Below, in pieces: positions 11,825 through 24,534 of a stretch of 64,000 nt of DNA. Source of the stretch: Megaleporinus macrocephalus (lineage: Eukaryota; Chordata; Actinopteri; Characiformes; Anostomidae); the NCBI GenBank assembly GCA_021613375.1, contig CM038706.1, forward strand, positions 17,861,366-17,925,365. Direction: 5' to 3'. The stretch's first letter is position 1. The number at the start of each line of letters is the position of its first letter. Position numbers and translations under genes: made by a program. Below the pieces are notes generated by a model. That model searched no databases and had not been told where the DNA came from. It was given only the letters and a program-made list of their open reading frames with translations.

Positions 11825-12985
11825 TGTGCAAAGTGTGGAAGAATGCTTTGTATGCCTTGTACAAACAGATAACAAGCAGACTGTGAACACCTTGAAACAG
11901 CATTCAAAGAGAACAACATGTCTTCCAATGATCTTCTATTGTCATCCTATCTTCCCCAGAAAGAGTTTGAGATTTACATCTGCGATCTAAACCTAAAACC
12001 TAACCTGACTTTTAAGTTATGTCAGGGTTTATATATGGTCTAGTCTCATTTAAACCAACTTTCTATAAATGTGTTGTATGTCTGAGTAATACAGTAATGG
12101 GGGTTCAGTGTACACATGACTTTCGTGACTTTTCTCAGACTTATTTCCCGAAGGCTTGTTTTTACATTTGGCTGGCAGTAACAACTTTACAGAAGAGCGG
12201 TTTCATGAATCTTCTAGTTCCTTTTAATAATTCAGATGTGCTCCACACCACGACACTAACAACAGGCCAAGCTGTGAGAAGGCAAGTGATCTAAGTTAAA
12301 TGTGACTGGACACATTGAAAAAAGTGCTGCCCACTTGGAAGCCAACAGTCACTTTGCCTATATCATGTTTTATTCATCTGATGAAGGAGTGAAATGATCC
12401 CGAAAAGATACCTGAGGAGTGCCGGAGCACAGCTTTCTTTGTGATCAGAGAAATCAGGTCATGGGTGGGGCAAAAAGAAGCGGTATGGTATCTGAGAATG
12501 GGAGCCTAAGGAAATGGGAAAATCCTGTTGAGGGATGTTATGGGTGGGGAGTTTGATGGCAGGAAGAGAAAATTAGATTTTATACACATGGCTGAAAATT
12601 TGCATTTGGAATGACAGGTGTCCTTAACTGCACTGCAGGAGCAATAGAGAATGTCATGCACTGGTTCCTCATGAGATATTCACTGCTTCTTGTATCACCT
12701 TGAAAGCTGAACTGAAAAAGTATGCTGTCAGTCTTCTGAAATTCTAAATGTTAATGAGTTTTACTGCTTAGTGACCATGTTATTTGCAATCTGTGATGTG
12801 AGATTGATGAGAGTGAGTGTGTTTTTTTCCCTATGAATTATATGTACTTGAATAATCCTTAGACATTCCAGTTGCAATGTTAATCCTTATGTTTTGGTTT
12901 TTGCTATTAAGCATTTTGTACTGTCAACTGTATTGGACATATGGTTAAACATTCCACAGTGAAGATATACAGAAATATATAGGAA
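11825..12985. other. No gene recognised
   Basis: Open frames here are short (91 codons at 12019-12294 at most) and not protein-like. I see no repeats of note. Confidence 0.5.
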
Positions 12986-13000
12986 AGACATATAGGAAAA

Positions 13001-13066
13001 GCTTGGAAAGGGTTAACTAAGTACACTGACGTGTAAAACAACTACCTACTGTTTTAATACTATTTG

Positions 13067-13151
<85 letters not shown>

Positions 13152-13242
13152 TAAACATTTTATTTTAATATATTCAAATAATATTAATACAGTAAGTAGT
13201 GTTTTTACGCATGCCTGTGTGTTTAGTTAACCCTTTCTAAGC
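13001..13242. mobile_element. Palindromic MITE-like element around a (TA)n core
   Basis: The left arm 13001-13066 and right arm 13175-13242 are imperfect reverse complements over about 66 bases. Both contain GAAAGGGTTAACTAA, then a GTAAAAC/GTAAAAAC block, then CTACYTACTG, then TATTAATA-like sequence ending TATTTG. Between them lies the (TA)n tract. The symmetry argues for a fold-back transposon whose centre became, or nucleated, the microsatellite. No transposase, and the target duplication is not identified. Confidence 0.72.
13073..13148. repeat. (TA)38 microsatellite
   Basis: 76 bases of uninterrupted TA, sitting in the loop of the inverted repeat at 13001-13242. It is self-complementary and likely hypervariable in length. 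Confidence 0.97.
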
Positions 13243-13249
13243 ATTTTTA

Positions 13250-14040
13250 AGTATGTGACCGCAGCACACTATGCTATCCCATAATTCAACTGGAGCCGCG
13301 AATGAATTCAATTACACACAGTCAGAGGCAGATCACGTGTATCTCAGTCTCTCCCCAGAGGGAGATGCCAGTCACAGCAGGGGGACCTCTGTGATTGGAG
13401 TGATTGGAGAAAACTGAGAAAATGCCTAATTACACTGAATATACATTAGACTAAACACTGTGAAAGAGTTCCAACAACTAATACTTGCAAGCTAATGGTG
13501 GTTACCAGTGGGCATTAACATTAAATACCAACCACGCAATTTTAGTACCTTAAACTCACTAACATGATTACAGCAGCTAAGACTCTTACATGCGTTATGA
13601 AGTCACAGATCACAGTGGCCTTTTCTTAGCTAACTATTTTCACTTCCTGCACAGCTGCAACAAACACAGAGCTCGCAATCAAACAAACTGCATGTATGGA
13701 TATGTGTCCCAAGTGGATAAACTGCATATGTGGACATGTGGCCTAAGCAGGCAAACTAAATGTGCACAAATGGGCACAAATGTCACGAGCACCCTGATAG
13801 CTTTGCATAACAGCATCAAACACAATAGACTTGAGTCCCTGAGTTTGCTGCACTGTCACTCTGTACAGCAACAATGTATACACCAGGTCTACGTTACACC
13901 TTAATGTGCATCACCCTGTTTACTGCAATGTTCCGACTTTAGCTCTGTTAATTAAATCTCATATTTGTTTTCAGTCTACTGGTAAAGACATCTCTGCTGG
14001 GTATCTCTGTTTTTCTTTTTCATATAATCTCAGGGGGTCC
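13250..14040. other. No gene recognised
   Basis: A 104-codon open frame at 13590-13904 and a 77-codon frame at 13906-14139 show no recognisable motif. I regard them as chance. Confidence 0.5.
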
Positions 14041-14045
14041 AGCAG

Positions 14046-14410
14046 GGTAAGCGGAGGTCTTGATGCCTGGACCAAGGACGGGGGGGTATGCCAAAGACTC
14101 CTCAAGTTCCTAATAATTGTATCCTTCGATTTTTTTTAATCGTATCCAGGATCATATTTATCTTTCTTCACTCACTCCTTGACGTTCCTCTCCTTCCTTC
14201 CCACCACCACCACGATTTTGGCCCTGACCAGCTGTTCAGAGGGTTGACTTTGACCCTGCCATCCTGATAAGCAGCGATCTTGACACTTTAAGACCTGGAC
14301 CAAGGTTGGTGCTACACCAAACACTCCTTAAGTATATAATTGCAAATAATTGTAAATAAAATAAAAAAAATAAAAGTATATAAATTCAAATAATTGTATC
14401 CTTCACTTTC
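14046..14410. repeat. Imperfect local direct repeat
   Basis: A block at about 14046-14147 recurs at about 14265-14410. Shared pieces in the same order are GTAAGCGGAGGTCTTGA against ATAAGCAGCGATCTTGA, CCTGGACCAAGG (identical), a CCAAA-ACTCCT-AAGT block, and AATAATTGTATCCTTC near the end. The second copy carries an A-rich expansion at about 14350-14375. It may be a local duplication or two units of an unrecognised repeat. No coding content. Confidence 0.6.
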
Positions 14411-14419
14411 TAAAATCAA

Positions 14420-14996
14420 ATCATGCCTTGACAGTTTGATGGATGAGTCTGGGCTTGGGTGAATGCCAGGAGATTGTAACCTGCCTGACTGTAATGTGCC
14501 AACTGTAAAGTTCGGTGGAGGTGGGATAATGCCGTGGGGTTGTTTTTCAGGATTGGTCTACAACACTTAGCACCACTAATGGGAAGTCTTAATGCTTTAG
14601 CATACTGTATTTTAAACAATTATATGCTTTCAATTTTGTGGAAACCGTTTGTGGGAAACCTAAATATAAGATGAGGGAAAGCTCAGCATTCCCATGCTAC
14701 CTGAATGCCAAGCAGAGAGCAGGATTGTGAGTGTGATGGGGCTGGGAGCGGCCTTGAATATTCATGGGAATGTTAAGTCATTCTTTACCCCCCATGCATG
14801 TTAAGTAGACACGTGTCACCCTGCCCAGCACATTCAGAGCTGCACTGACACATCTCTCCATACGTGCTCAGACATGAGAGACAGTGGGAGCAAGAGTGAG
14901 AAGTATGCAATGACAGACCCTGATTTCATCTATCTCTTATGAGATACAGCATAGAGCACAACAAATCTCTACAACTGAGAAGAGGTGTTCTTGCTT

Positions 14997-15000
<4 letters not shown>
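14420..15000. other. No gene recognised
   Basis: No repeat or coding signal seen. The segment about 14640-14810 is relatively complex, with an ATATTCATGGGAATGT patch. Confidence 0.45.
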
Positions 15001-15038
<38 letters not shown>

Positions 15039-15062
15039 TGTGTTTGTATGTATGTGTGTGTG
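15001..15062 (+). repeat. (TG)n microsatellite, interrupted
   Basis: TG repeats with interruptions (GGG, TTTGTATGTA) across about 60 bases. Confidence 0.93.
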
Positions 15063-15509
15063 GTGCTCATTTTGGTTTCAGACCAGCTGGTGCCCTGGCT
15101 TGGGCCACATTTGCCTGAGATTGAGGCATTAGATTGAACTAGATAGAAATCAAAATTTAATTAATTCTCAGAGGTTTCTAAGAATTCCAAAGTGGGAAAA
15201 GTGTCCCCTGATGCCTTGCCATCTGTAACTGCTGATGATTAAAGGATTAGTCATAGAGCATTTTGGCCAAAGTAAACACAAACAACCTACTTTATTTCTT
15301 TGCTCATTAAAGGGCCCACACCTTATATTTGACTTCTATTTCATTTTTTAAATTATATAGAATTAAATAGCTACTGTGCCTTTTAAAACTGATACAATCA
15401 TGTAAATACTGCTGTTGTATTGTGTCTCATTCAAAAAGCAGGATGGGCTGAAACACTCTTTTAAACTTTTTTTTAAATGAATGTATTAAACTGCTGTAGG
15501 CAGATTCTG

Positions 15510-16080
15510 ATTGCTTTAGATATTTCCATCCAATTGTTCTTGCTAAAGGTCGTCAGTGATGTCAGGGACTGTGAGGGCCAGGGAACCTCTATCTTGCACC
15601 TCTTAAGGTGATGCTTTGTGGATTATGAGATGTGTTTAGGATCATTATCCTGTTGGGGATAGCCACTCTCTTTTCATCTTTCTTCTTCTTAAAATAGTGT
15701 GAGGTTTGCTTCCAGAATTTACTGCTACTTGATGAAATTCGTGACACTGTCTGCAACACAAACCCAAAGCATGACTGAGCCACCCCAGTGCTTAACAGCT
15801 GGAATGGTGTTCTTTTCATGAAATTCAGCATTTTTCTTCAGACCTCTCTTTCCACTGATTCTTAATGGGTAAATATTTTGTTTTTTACAAAAACTGTAGA
15901 CTGTATTAAAAAGCTGTATACAGGGATAACATTTCTGATCATACTGAACATTCTGGAGTTGGAATGATGCCAGTATCTTAAAAACTCTGAGGAAAGTTGT
16001 AGACAATAAATGTGTACCAAGAAAAAGAACAAGAAAATATAATTTCCAAAAGAAAATACAGAGTGTAACTTAAGCAACTT
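15510..16080 (-). pseudogene. Tc1-like transposase relic C (broken)
   Basis: A decayed Tc1/mariner transposase on the minus strand. The clearest pieces are NTIPAVKHWGGSVMLW at about 15770-15815 (family NTxPTVKHGGGSVMVWGCF) and, further on, QQDNDPKHIS followed by a stop at about 15620-15650, which is the second catalytic Asp motif. Downstream is VPWPSQS at about 15565-15585, just before the expected Glu motif, which is degraded. Upstream, an FKILASFQ-type stretch and frameshifted text reach about 16060 without a clean helix-turn-helix domain. Stops and frame changes make it non-functional. No terminal inverted repeats were found, so the element ends are lost. This subfamily keeps the DNDPKH form, unlike the DNASIH form of the element at 54.5 kb. 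Confidence 0.75.
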
Positions 16081-16084
16081 GAAA

Positions 16085-19000
16085 ATGGTTGCTAAGGTGT
16101 TTCTAGGCAGTTGGTATGGTATGAGGGGTGTTTATTGAGTGGTTATTGGTGGCTGGGTAATGGAAACTATATGGAAACAAGAAATGTGTTCTGCATTAGG
16201 AGAGAGTGATGACCAAAAAATGACAAATAGACGAGTATGTTGGAATCGCATTGAATTTCTGCTTGGTGGCCCTGAGATGAGGTGAAAAAGTGACTTTCAG
16301 TTTAACAGTAGTTCAGTAGATGGGCAAATGCTTTTCCACCCCCATTCATCCTTAAAGGCAAAAAATCTGGATTTAATGACATTTTTACAAAAACTGCATG
16401 TCAGGTCCAAAAGCTATACAAACACACCATTCTCAATCTGACCAAACGTTCCAGAGTGTAAACTGTGTGGATATTATGAAACCGGCAGGACAAGTTAGAG
16501 GACAAAAAAATGTGAACCAAGAAAATGAAGAATATAAACTGGATAACAATAGTTAAATTACTAATAATACTAATAATTTACTGTCATAATGCATGTTTTT
16601 GTATCTCAGGAAATAAAATCAAAACCATAAAACTTGTGGTTGTTGATAATGATATTAACTGTACAAATGTTCTACTCAGGTATCCTCGGCTGTGAATATA
16701 AGGTTATCATTGTCTCTAGGGGTTGATATATATGGTCATTACTTCATCAAAGCCTTATATTGTAAAAAAAAAAAAACAAAAGGAAAATTCATTTAATAAA
16801 CTTTGTCTTGTCTTGACGAATTCATCACAAAATGTATATTTAAAGTCTTCTATGTCACAACCTTCTTAACTAATACCATTAAAAGTGCATCAAACATAAA
16901 AAGCATTTATCTGCGTCATGTTTCTGTATCATAATTTCAAAGAGAGCAGTAATGACACCAGGGAGGTGAAGTGTCCCACAAGTCTTCAGTCAGCTATAAC
17001 AAGACGTGTCTCTTTGACTCCACTGCCTTCAGGATGTTTTTCACTGGAGAATTTGAGAATATTACATTAAAATTCATCTTGTTACCTCATGATATTATTA
17101 CTGGTACACCCCATCAGGCATTCTCTCAAAAACATGGTCATGCTTCCTGATGGACAGCTCATAGGGTGAGATGACTGTTGCGTAATATTTCATCATAATT
17201 TTGCATGGCTTGGTTTTATGCAGACGTTTCATATACCTGCAAATTGACTAAAACAGTCTTTTTCCCCAAAGTCCTCTTCATAGCTCTGTCCTGGTTGCCA
17301 GATAGTGACTCTAAATGTGCCTGTTGTGCATTTTAAAGTTTGAAATGTCATGATCACTAGCTTCTGAATTTTGCTGTGTAATTGTATGCAGTGTCTAATA
17401 TTTGTTTGACCTGTGGTTTGTGTACCAACTGCGTTTATAGGTGTACTATGCATGTATGTAATAAAAAAATGCAAACATGTTTTTGTGTGTATGGTTCACT
17501 GTGAGAGAGAGCTTGTTTAGATCAACAGGAAGTTTACTAAAAATGGCTTAAAATGGAAAAATATCCTATTAATTTGCTCCAGTGCTTCAATTAGTACCTT
17601 TGAGATGGCATTCTGGCTCTTGTATTCAGCTGAACAATTAGGAGGTAGCTCCATCTGGGATTTTGTCATGGGCCTATTCTTTCTTTTATTCTCTTACTAG
17701 CTTGCATTCTTCCTCTCTTTTTCTCAGAGTGGTTTTTGCCGTGTAGGAGAGGCACAGTGCCAGGCAGTGAAGGCTCTTGGTCTTCTAGGCCTTGCCAAAC
17801 CAATTACTGGCACAGGAGAAAGTGGGGTGGGTAATGTGTGGCTCTTTATAAAGACTGGTGCACAGTGAAGGCAAGAAGGGCAAAATAAATCACATTTATT
17901 GAGTTTCATATATTTCATTGACTTCATTAAAATGTCTAGGGAAAATACGACAGTGAAGTGAACTTTGATATAGAGTCATGTCATTTCCTCTATGCTCATT
18001 TAGCTCTTCAAAGATACTGGAAGGCTGCAGAAGACTTGGCCCTATCACATAGTTAAGGACTTCTATATGCAATGAATTGTGGCAGTAATAAACAGATACT
18101 TCTTAAACTTCAGCGATTCGGGCACAATTTTGGGTCAGGTTAGTGCAATAGTATCCTAAACTACATCACCCTTTTGCTGTAACCTGTAATGAGAATTATT
18201 GGCTTAAAGAAAGTCACACGGGATCTTAAAGGATTGGCTCATCAGCATCATTTAACAATTCCCTTTGCTGTAGAGCCTATAATGAATGCACTATAACCCA
18301 CCTCTACCATGTCTTCCTTTGTGTCAGAACCCATCCAGAAATATCAGAAACATCATGCATCGTATTATAAAAGATCCCGCATGCTTTGCATTTGATCAGT
18401 GGCCTGATTTAACAAGGCCAAAGCACTTCATTAGGGGAACACAGAAGGCCTTGCAACTCAGATGATTTATGCAGAGAGGGTCTTTATTCCAGTGGCTCAT
18501 GTTTCCCCTTTAACTCAGGCTTTCACATTGAATCCAACAAAGTGACTCTGTTGTATATATTCTAGCTGGCTTTCCACTTCAAAGCAATCAGCGCAACCTC
18601 TTTACAGGCCAAACATTTCTGTCTCTTTCAGTTGGCAAAATCATTTATTTGGAGTTTATCAGCTTCCTTGCAGCTCAAAACCGTGCACTTGGAGAAGCTG
18701 GTCCTACTGTAGGGTATTTCAAATATAATAAGGAAAGAATCTTCCACAAGTTACAAAATGTGGATTAAAACAATTTAATATTAAAGGTTGTCTTACTGTA
18801 GTCCATCTTTCTATTGCTAGACACCCCTTGGCACAATAATGTATCCAGGGCTTGTGGCACAGCCAGTGGAGGGGCCGACAGGTACTGACTAGACTGACTG
18901 GATATACTGGCCACAGCCCAGAGACACACACAGCAAGCCAGCACTGAGTCAACCAAAGTGCTTTATTTACACACTGTTATCTGAAATCAACACAAATGAA

Positions 19001-19280
19001 AGCTAAATATAGGCTTACTTAGGTAAGAGTCCTTTGTTCTCTTAAAAGTCCCACTTTTCTTTCTCTCTCTAACTCTCTCAGTGTCCGTGTAGCTGGGAGG
19101 TCAGCATCCTCCTCTCATATTTTGTATAAAGGATATCTGTACAGGGAGCACACTGGCAGCAAACTGATTTTTTAAAATTGGTTCAAGAAATGTGGTAACT
19201 TACATTAGCAACTGCAGACAACCTCTTCTATTTTCCCATCAGCACATCACAATGATAATTAAGCACATACAGGTGTGAAG
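16085..19280. other. No gene recognised
   Basis: No exon or complete repeat seen. At about 18820-19000 a minus-strand AATAAAGCAC signal with GC-richer sequence beside it resembles the 3' part of an LTR or SINE, but I could not find ends. The stretch 18360-18560 is complex and could be conserved noncoding DNA (untested). Confidence 0.4.
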
Positions 19281-19291
19281 GTCGATATGTC

Positions 19292-19376
19292 ACAGCTTAA
19301 CAAGCAGATTTATATATATATAGTTGTTTTCAGTCAAGATTCCGGTGACACGCGAAATCTGCTTATTAAGCCGTGA
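19292..19376. repeat. Fold-back (inverted) repeat
   Basis: GTCACAGCTTAACAAGCAGA plus TTT at about 19291-19313 is the reverse complement of about 19353-19375, with two mismatches in 23 bases. The loop of about 40 bp contains a short (TA)n. It would form a strong hairpin. No coding content; it is probably a small MITE or fold-back remnant. Confidence 0.7.
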
Positions 19377-19379
19377 CGT

Positions 19380-20680
19380 TGCCTTGACTGCACTTGCGGA
19401 GATTCTCCTTACATGAATAAAACCTGAAACTACTCACTTACTATTCTAGCTCTTTCCTTGTAATGGAAAAGAGAGCAGGAAATAGCTGTAGGTGATAAGG
19501 TGAATTACATTTCCTAAATGACTATAGAAGAGTTTGATGGCAGTGGGCTCTAATGTTATTACCCCTTCGTGAATACCCTTGATACATGCTATGGGTTTTA
19601 AATGGTGGTCCTTGGTATGAAGACACATCTTCAGGCTTTGGGTGTCAGGTGTTTCCGTCAAACAGGGGCTGATGAAGATAGCTAACTGTATAGCTAAACA
19701 AAGCTAATGCTAGCTTGCTAACTAAGATCGAGATAGCTGGCTAAGGATAGCTATCTTAGTTTTAACTGGACTGCACATGAAAACAAATAAGTACCGAAAC
19801 ATTTAAAATGTGGCTTAATTCGTTTTTTGGAACTCATCTTATCAACTGCAGCTATTTCCTGTGCTCTTTCTCATCACAAGGAAGGTGCTAGTATGACAAC
19901 AGAGTGGCTTTGGACTCACAGAACACAGAACTGCAAGTGTGCAAGTGAGAAGACAAAGCCTCAGTGGCTCAGAAGGCTCAGACCCGGACGTGTTAATAGG
20001 CAGACTGGAGTTAAAAGAATTACATTTTTAACCCACAATAGTGCCTGAATAGACAAGGAAGTGACTGTGACATGGTTTACAAGTTCTGTGATTGCCATTT
20101 GTTTTGGCGGTTTTTGTTTTGCAGGCATGCATGCTCCCAGAAATGGCTTTTTACGTCAGATTTAACAATCGGCTACAGAGGGGCACAGGGCTAGAAAAGC
20201 AGAATGGATGAGATTGAGCCCATACTTTTTTTATTTAAGGAACCAGAAAACTGGCAATACTGCCGAGTATACTGCAGTTTGGTAGTTGAATGCCTCTGAT
20301 TTGTGAACATGCAATCAATTAATCAGGATTCTCAGAAAAAAATGCAGAAAATCCTTATTAGTGTGCTTGTAAATGTCAATGTTTGTTTCCATGATTTTAG
20401 CAAAACACAAAGAAAACAGATTCAGCTTTGCTAATTGTTACACATATTTTAAGTAGTAATGCAAATGTTCTTTAGAGTCAAACTACCTCTGTAGCAGGAC
20501 TGTCTTGTAAAATTTGTGTTATTTAAAATAGCAAAATAGCTGTATATTGGATTGTGCAGAAAATCTGTTTGCACTTCATAAAAGTCCTTAATATACTTAT
20601 TGTCAGACTACTGGCTGCTTTACTGATTAAGCAATTAATCAAAGCTATAATTAAATGATAATTAGGACATTAGCAAAACC
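19380..20680. other. No gene recognised
   Basis: A GCTA-rich patch at about 19680-19760 contains several scattered GCTAAC/GATAGCT words. Nothing else recognised. Confidence 0.5.
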
Positions 20681-20684
20681 CCTA

Positions 20685-20716
20685 AATGTATAATTGCACT
20701 GCTGCAATTATACATT
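20685..20716. repeat. Perfect hairpin, 14-bp arms
   Basis: AATGTATAATTGCA (20685-20698), loop CTGC, then the exact reverse complement (20703-20716). It sits 13 bp from a second, longer hairpin. Confidence 0.9.
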
Positions 20717-20729
20717 CATGTACTACAAA

Positions 20730-20781
20730 AAGAGCCAAAAAGATATACATATATATATATATATATATCTTTTTGGCTCTT
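20730..20781. repeat. Perfect hairpin, 18-bp arms, AT core
   Basis: The left arm AAGAGCCAAAAAGATATA (20730-20747) and its exact reverse complement (20764-20781) enclose a 16-bp CAT(AT)n core, which itself can extend the pairing. With the neighbouring hairpin it makes a compact double palindrome. It could be the remains of a tiny MITE; a transcribed hairpin RNA is possible but unsupported. Confidence 0.9.
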
Positions 20782-20784
20782 ATT

Positions 20785-21680
20785 GTATATTGCTTCTTTA
20801 TATCCAGTTGCAATCCCCTCTAAAAAGCAAGCATTGCTTATTTGACTTTATTTTTATTGATCCTTTATACTCTCCATTCTGAGTTTGACATTATTGACAT
20901 TATAAAGATTAATATTGACTTCCAGGTTCAAGTGCATGTAATAGCTTTTCATCCTGTTGACCGCTGATAGAAATTCAAGGTTTCCCTGAGCTTGACTGAC
21001 CGTGGCTTTAGTGCTGCTGTGATGTTTAAAGCTGTTTTACTTTAAATCATGCTCATAACTCATGTGGTTTCGGCAGACCAACTGCTGAGCCTCTGGAGCA
21101 ATTTGGCCGCTCATGGATCTCTTATCTGATCAAGCATGATTTGAAGATATATATATAAAAAAGAGGAAGAAATCAGATGGAGGCTTTTCTCCCGAGTGAA
21201 CAGCACATCTGGTCTATTCAGCTTCTCAACAATGAATTATGAAACTGTAATTAGCCAGACCACTGAAAGATTGAATCCAGAGGCAAAGTGCTGTCAGAAC
21301 TGATAAAGCTCATTGAGAATTGAGAATTAGTTCTGGCCTGAAAGGAGAGTGATAGTTCGATAGTTAGCAGCATTGGAGAGTAGCTGGCTCACAAGTATTC
21401 AAACTACATTTTTTAGCGTATGCAATATCAGACAGCCAATACACTTAAAAAAGGAACATTTCAACACTAGTTCTTGGGGTCATGATGAAAGCTGAGAACT
21501 ACATTGCTTTAAATAGTTTCTCTTTATGCAGTGTGCAAAATACTCTACTGGCATTCAGGGGGCCCCATATGGCCTAGTTATTCTGGCATAGCCAGTCTAT
21601 TAACTTGCTTTCCGTTGCTCAGCTGATGCTAGAATCAGTGGTATTGTTGGGTTTTTTTTGGAAATCAAATGTTTTGTTTC
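20785..21680. other. No gene recognised
   Basis: No repeats or coding signal. The stretch 21060-21330 is complex, with GTAATTAG and TGATCAAG cores, and is a candidate for conserved noncoding sequence only by appearance. Confidence 0.4.
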
Positions 21681-21684
21681 CTAA

Positions 21685-22018
21685 TGTGGTCTGGGCTCAC
21701 GACAAGAAGGGTCTGGTTTGATTCCCGGCTGGGTGTTAGAGATCTTTTTTCTGTAGAGTTTGCATAATCTCCCCATGTCTGCATGGTTTCCTTCAGGTGC
21801 TCTAGTTTCCTCCCATAGTCTAAAGATATGCAGTCAGGTGAGTTGGTGTTGCTAAATTGCCCTATGTATGAATGAGTGTGTCTGTGTGTTGGCCCTACAA
21901 TGGACTGGCAGCCTGTCCGGGGTGTTTCCTGCCTTCCCCCTAATGAGCACTGAGATAAGCTCCAGCACCCCACTGTGGCCCAGAAGGATAAGCGGCTCGG
22001 AGAATCAATAAATTAACA
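21685..22018 (+). mobile_element. tRNA-derived SINE, 5' end degraded
   Basis: A second SINE. The box B region GGTTTGATTCCCGGCTGGG is clear at about 21715-21733; box A is lost in the decayed start. It is followed by GTAGAGTTTGCATAATCTCC, the GTTTCCTCCCATAGTCTAAA block, GGACTGGCAGCCTGTCCGGG, GTGTTTCCTGCCTTCC and a tail GGATAAGCGGCTCGGAGAAT running into AATAAATTAA. It has the same overall design as the copy at 7.8 kb, but the 3' half differs enough to suggest another subfamily. It is more diverged and probably inactive. Confidence 0.82.
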
Positions 22019-22019
22019 C

Positions 22020-24425
22020 ATGAATCTCTTTCCACCAATCTCTTGGGAAAGTTATTCAGAGGTGTCCTTGGCATGATTACAGTTTCTAGGCTATGAAGGA
22101 CCAAACAATTTGCAACAGTGTTGCTTTATTAATTAACAATATCAAAAACAGAAGCTCACCGTTTCTTGGGTGAACTCCATTTCCTGAAATTCAATTTATG
22201 TGTCTATATTTAGACACAAGTCACTCTCACAACTGCTGGTTTATAGCTCTGTCGTTCTTTGTTGGCATACATTGTTTATTGTTTGTTACATGCAATGATC
22301 ATAGCACTCCTTCACCTTTAAACAATATTGTTTACTTTGGCTCAGAATTGAATTCAGTTTTGACTTAATAGTAGAAAAAAGCATCCATGCTTATACACTG
22401 TGAAGTGAGCTCTAGACATAGCAGTTACATTACTTAGGAAGGTAGGAATGAAACTTATAAGGAATGTTGTTTCTATGTTAGAATTAGATATTTGATTTAT
22501 CTGACCAACAAACAGTTAATTAACAGAATTATTAAGGTATCTGTTGGACATAAAATGATCAAATTGTATGCAAATACAATCTTACCAAAGAATTACTCAG
22601 ACATAAAAATCTGCCGCATAGCGAAGCTCATTTAATTTTACATTGAATCAAAATTGACATTGACTTTAAAGAAAGATTACATCCTCTACTTCTCAGAACA
22701 GTAGAACCAGTGGCAAATAGTGGTACTTTTTTGCCATTAAGAAAATCTAAACTTGGTATCATACCAACTCACCATTTCTCCAAAAAAAAAAAGGTTTTAC
22801 TGCAATAGAGAACGTTTGAATGTTATCTTCAAATCTGTGACCCCAGCTTTCTTTGTGGTTCTCAGAGAAAATCGTTAAGTACTTTCTGCTGCATCATCTT
22901 AATTGCGCTGAACTGTCAGCCTGCAAAAAGGACATGGCCATAAATCAACACGCCCATTTCATTCATAAATCAAGATTGTACTGTTGAGATGCTTTTGAGT
23001 CAGGGCCAGTTTTTAAGGAGTTGCGATGTCATTGCAAAGTAAGCTAGTTTTAATTTGAATGAGCTAAATATAAAAGTTTGTGTAAATGTATCCTTTGCTT
23101 GAGTTACAGCAGTGTTAGCATTTCTTCCTTAGTTTTTGTCTGAGGTTGGCATGGTTTTTAATTTGCCTAGTAACAGTGTTTTTTAGAGATGATGCAGGAA
23201 TAAAGGCTGGGAAAACAAGCATTATTTTTTGTCCTCCTTCACCTGCTGACCCTAGCTTGCGCTTCCCTGCTTTTGCCAGATTCATTCAGGCTACTTCATA
23301 AAATTATCTTTATATATTTGGACACAAAGTAAAAGCAATGCTTTTTTAGGAGAAGATGAAATATGCACAGATTCCGGATGATGTTTTAGAGGAGAGGGAG
23401 GAACAACAGTAAGGTTAAATAGTGCTGGAGGAGAGAAGACCATCCAACACTGGATGAGGACATTCTGCTGTACTTCAATGAGTTCTAACCAGGATGTTTG
23501 CATTCCTGCCGGTGCTGTCGCTGGTTGATTTAGCAAATACGCTGTATCTAGTCTACGGTTGGTAGATGACTTGAGAGGCTCCTGAATGGCTTAATGAATG
23601 GTATATCTGCAAGGGGCTTGAACACCTGTGCTACTTTCTCACTGCACTACTAAACCACTGCTGGATATCTGTTTGCTCTCTGGTCCTGAATGCCTCGAAG
23701 TCTGTAAGAGAAGCTGTAAGTGGGCAGTTGCGCTGATGTACAGCAGGAGAAAACTCGCTCTCCAACATCATGCTTTTGCGGGCCACTTAACTTCACACAG
23801 AGAACTTTGTGCGTGTTTGATTCAGCTAGTCACGAACGTAATCACTGAAACCAATTTATGCTCTTGGCACCAATCAGAAGTAATCACCGCTCTACACCCC
23901 AGATGTAGAGGCAAAGGCACATTCCAGTAGACAAAGACTAATTCTGCCACGGATATCAAAGAGAAGAGCACTCCTGTCAACTACTTAAAGAAATGTTACT
24001 AATGCAGCACTTCCCTCTGCTATGAGTAGTCTATGAGAGCCTGAGGAAGGCATGGACATGCATGCAGATGCAACTAACAAAATCCACTGAAGAATATTGA
24101 CTTCTGTGTTAAAATATCACAGTGTCAGAAGACTGAAAAGGACAGGATGTCCTCAGGGCACACATGATGTCCAATACATCAATGTTGTTCTCTAATGTTG
24201 TTATTTAAGGAGCTGCTCAGCAGGTCAGTAAAACCAAAAGGTTGGGTGTAAAACAATACACTTTGCATCTGATTCTATTTTTTTCACAGCACTGGGTACA
24301 AAAGTCAATATTTGAATTTGATTTTGCACTAAATTGGAGTGGTGACTGTACCAGCTGCTTGAATGCCTGAAACTAGAAGGTAAAAGGCCTACAGCTGGGA
24401 AGGGCTTAAGTGGCTTGGCATTTTA
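22020..24425. other. No gene recognised
   Basis: No recognisable repeat or exon. The 100-codon frame at 23628-23930 has no motif I know. Confidence 0.5.
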
Positions 24426-24534
24426 AAAGTTGGATAAGTTTTTTGTGACCATCTTTTATTGTAATGTTATTGTAATGATATAAGCCGGACAATAACAAGA
24501 TACCTCTACATATAGCCATATCATCCGTGTCCAA

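Noticed and set aside
18800..19260. A minus-strand LTR (AATAAAGCAC signal and GC-richer flank)
   Set aside because: No TG...CA ends or target duplication could be found; kept only as a remark.
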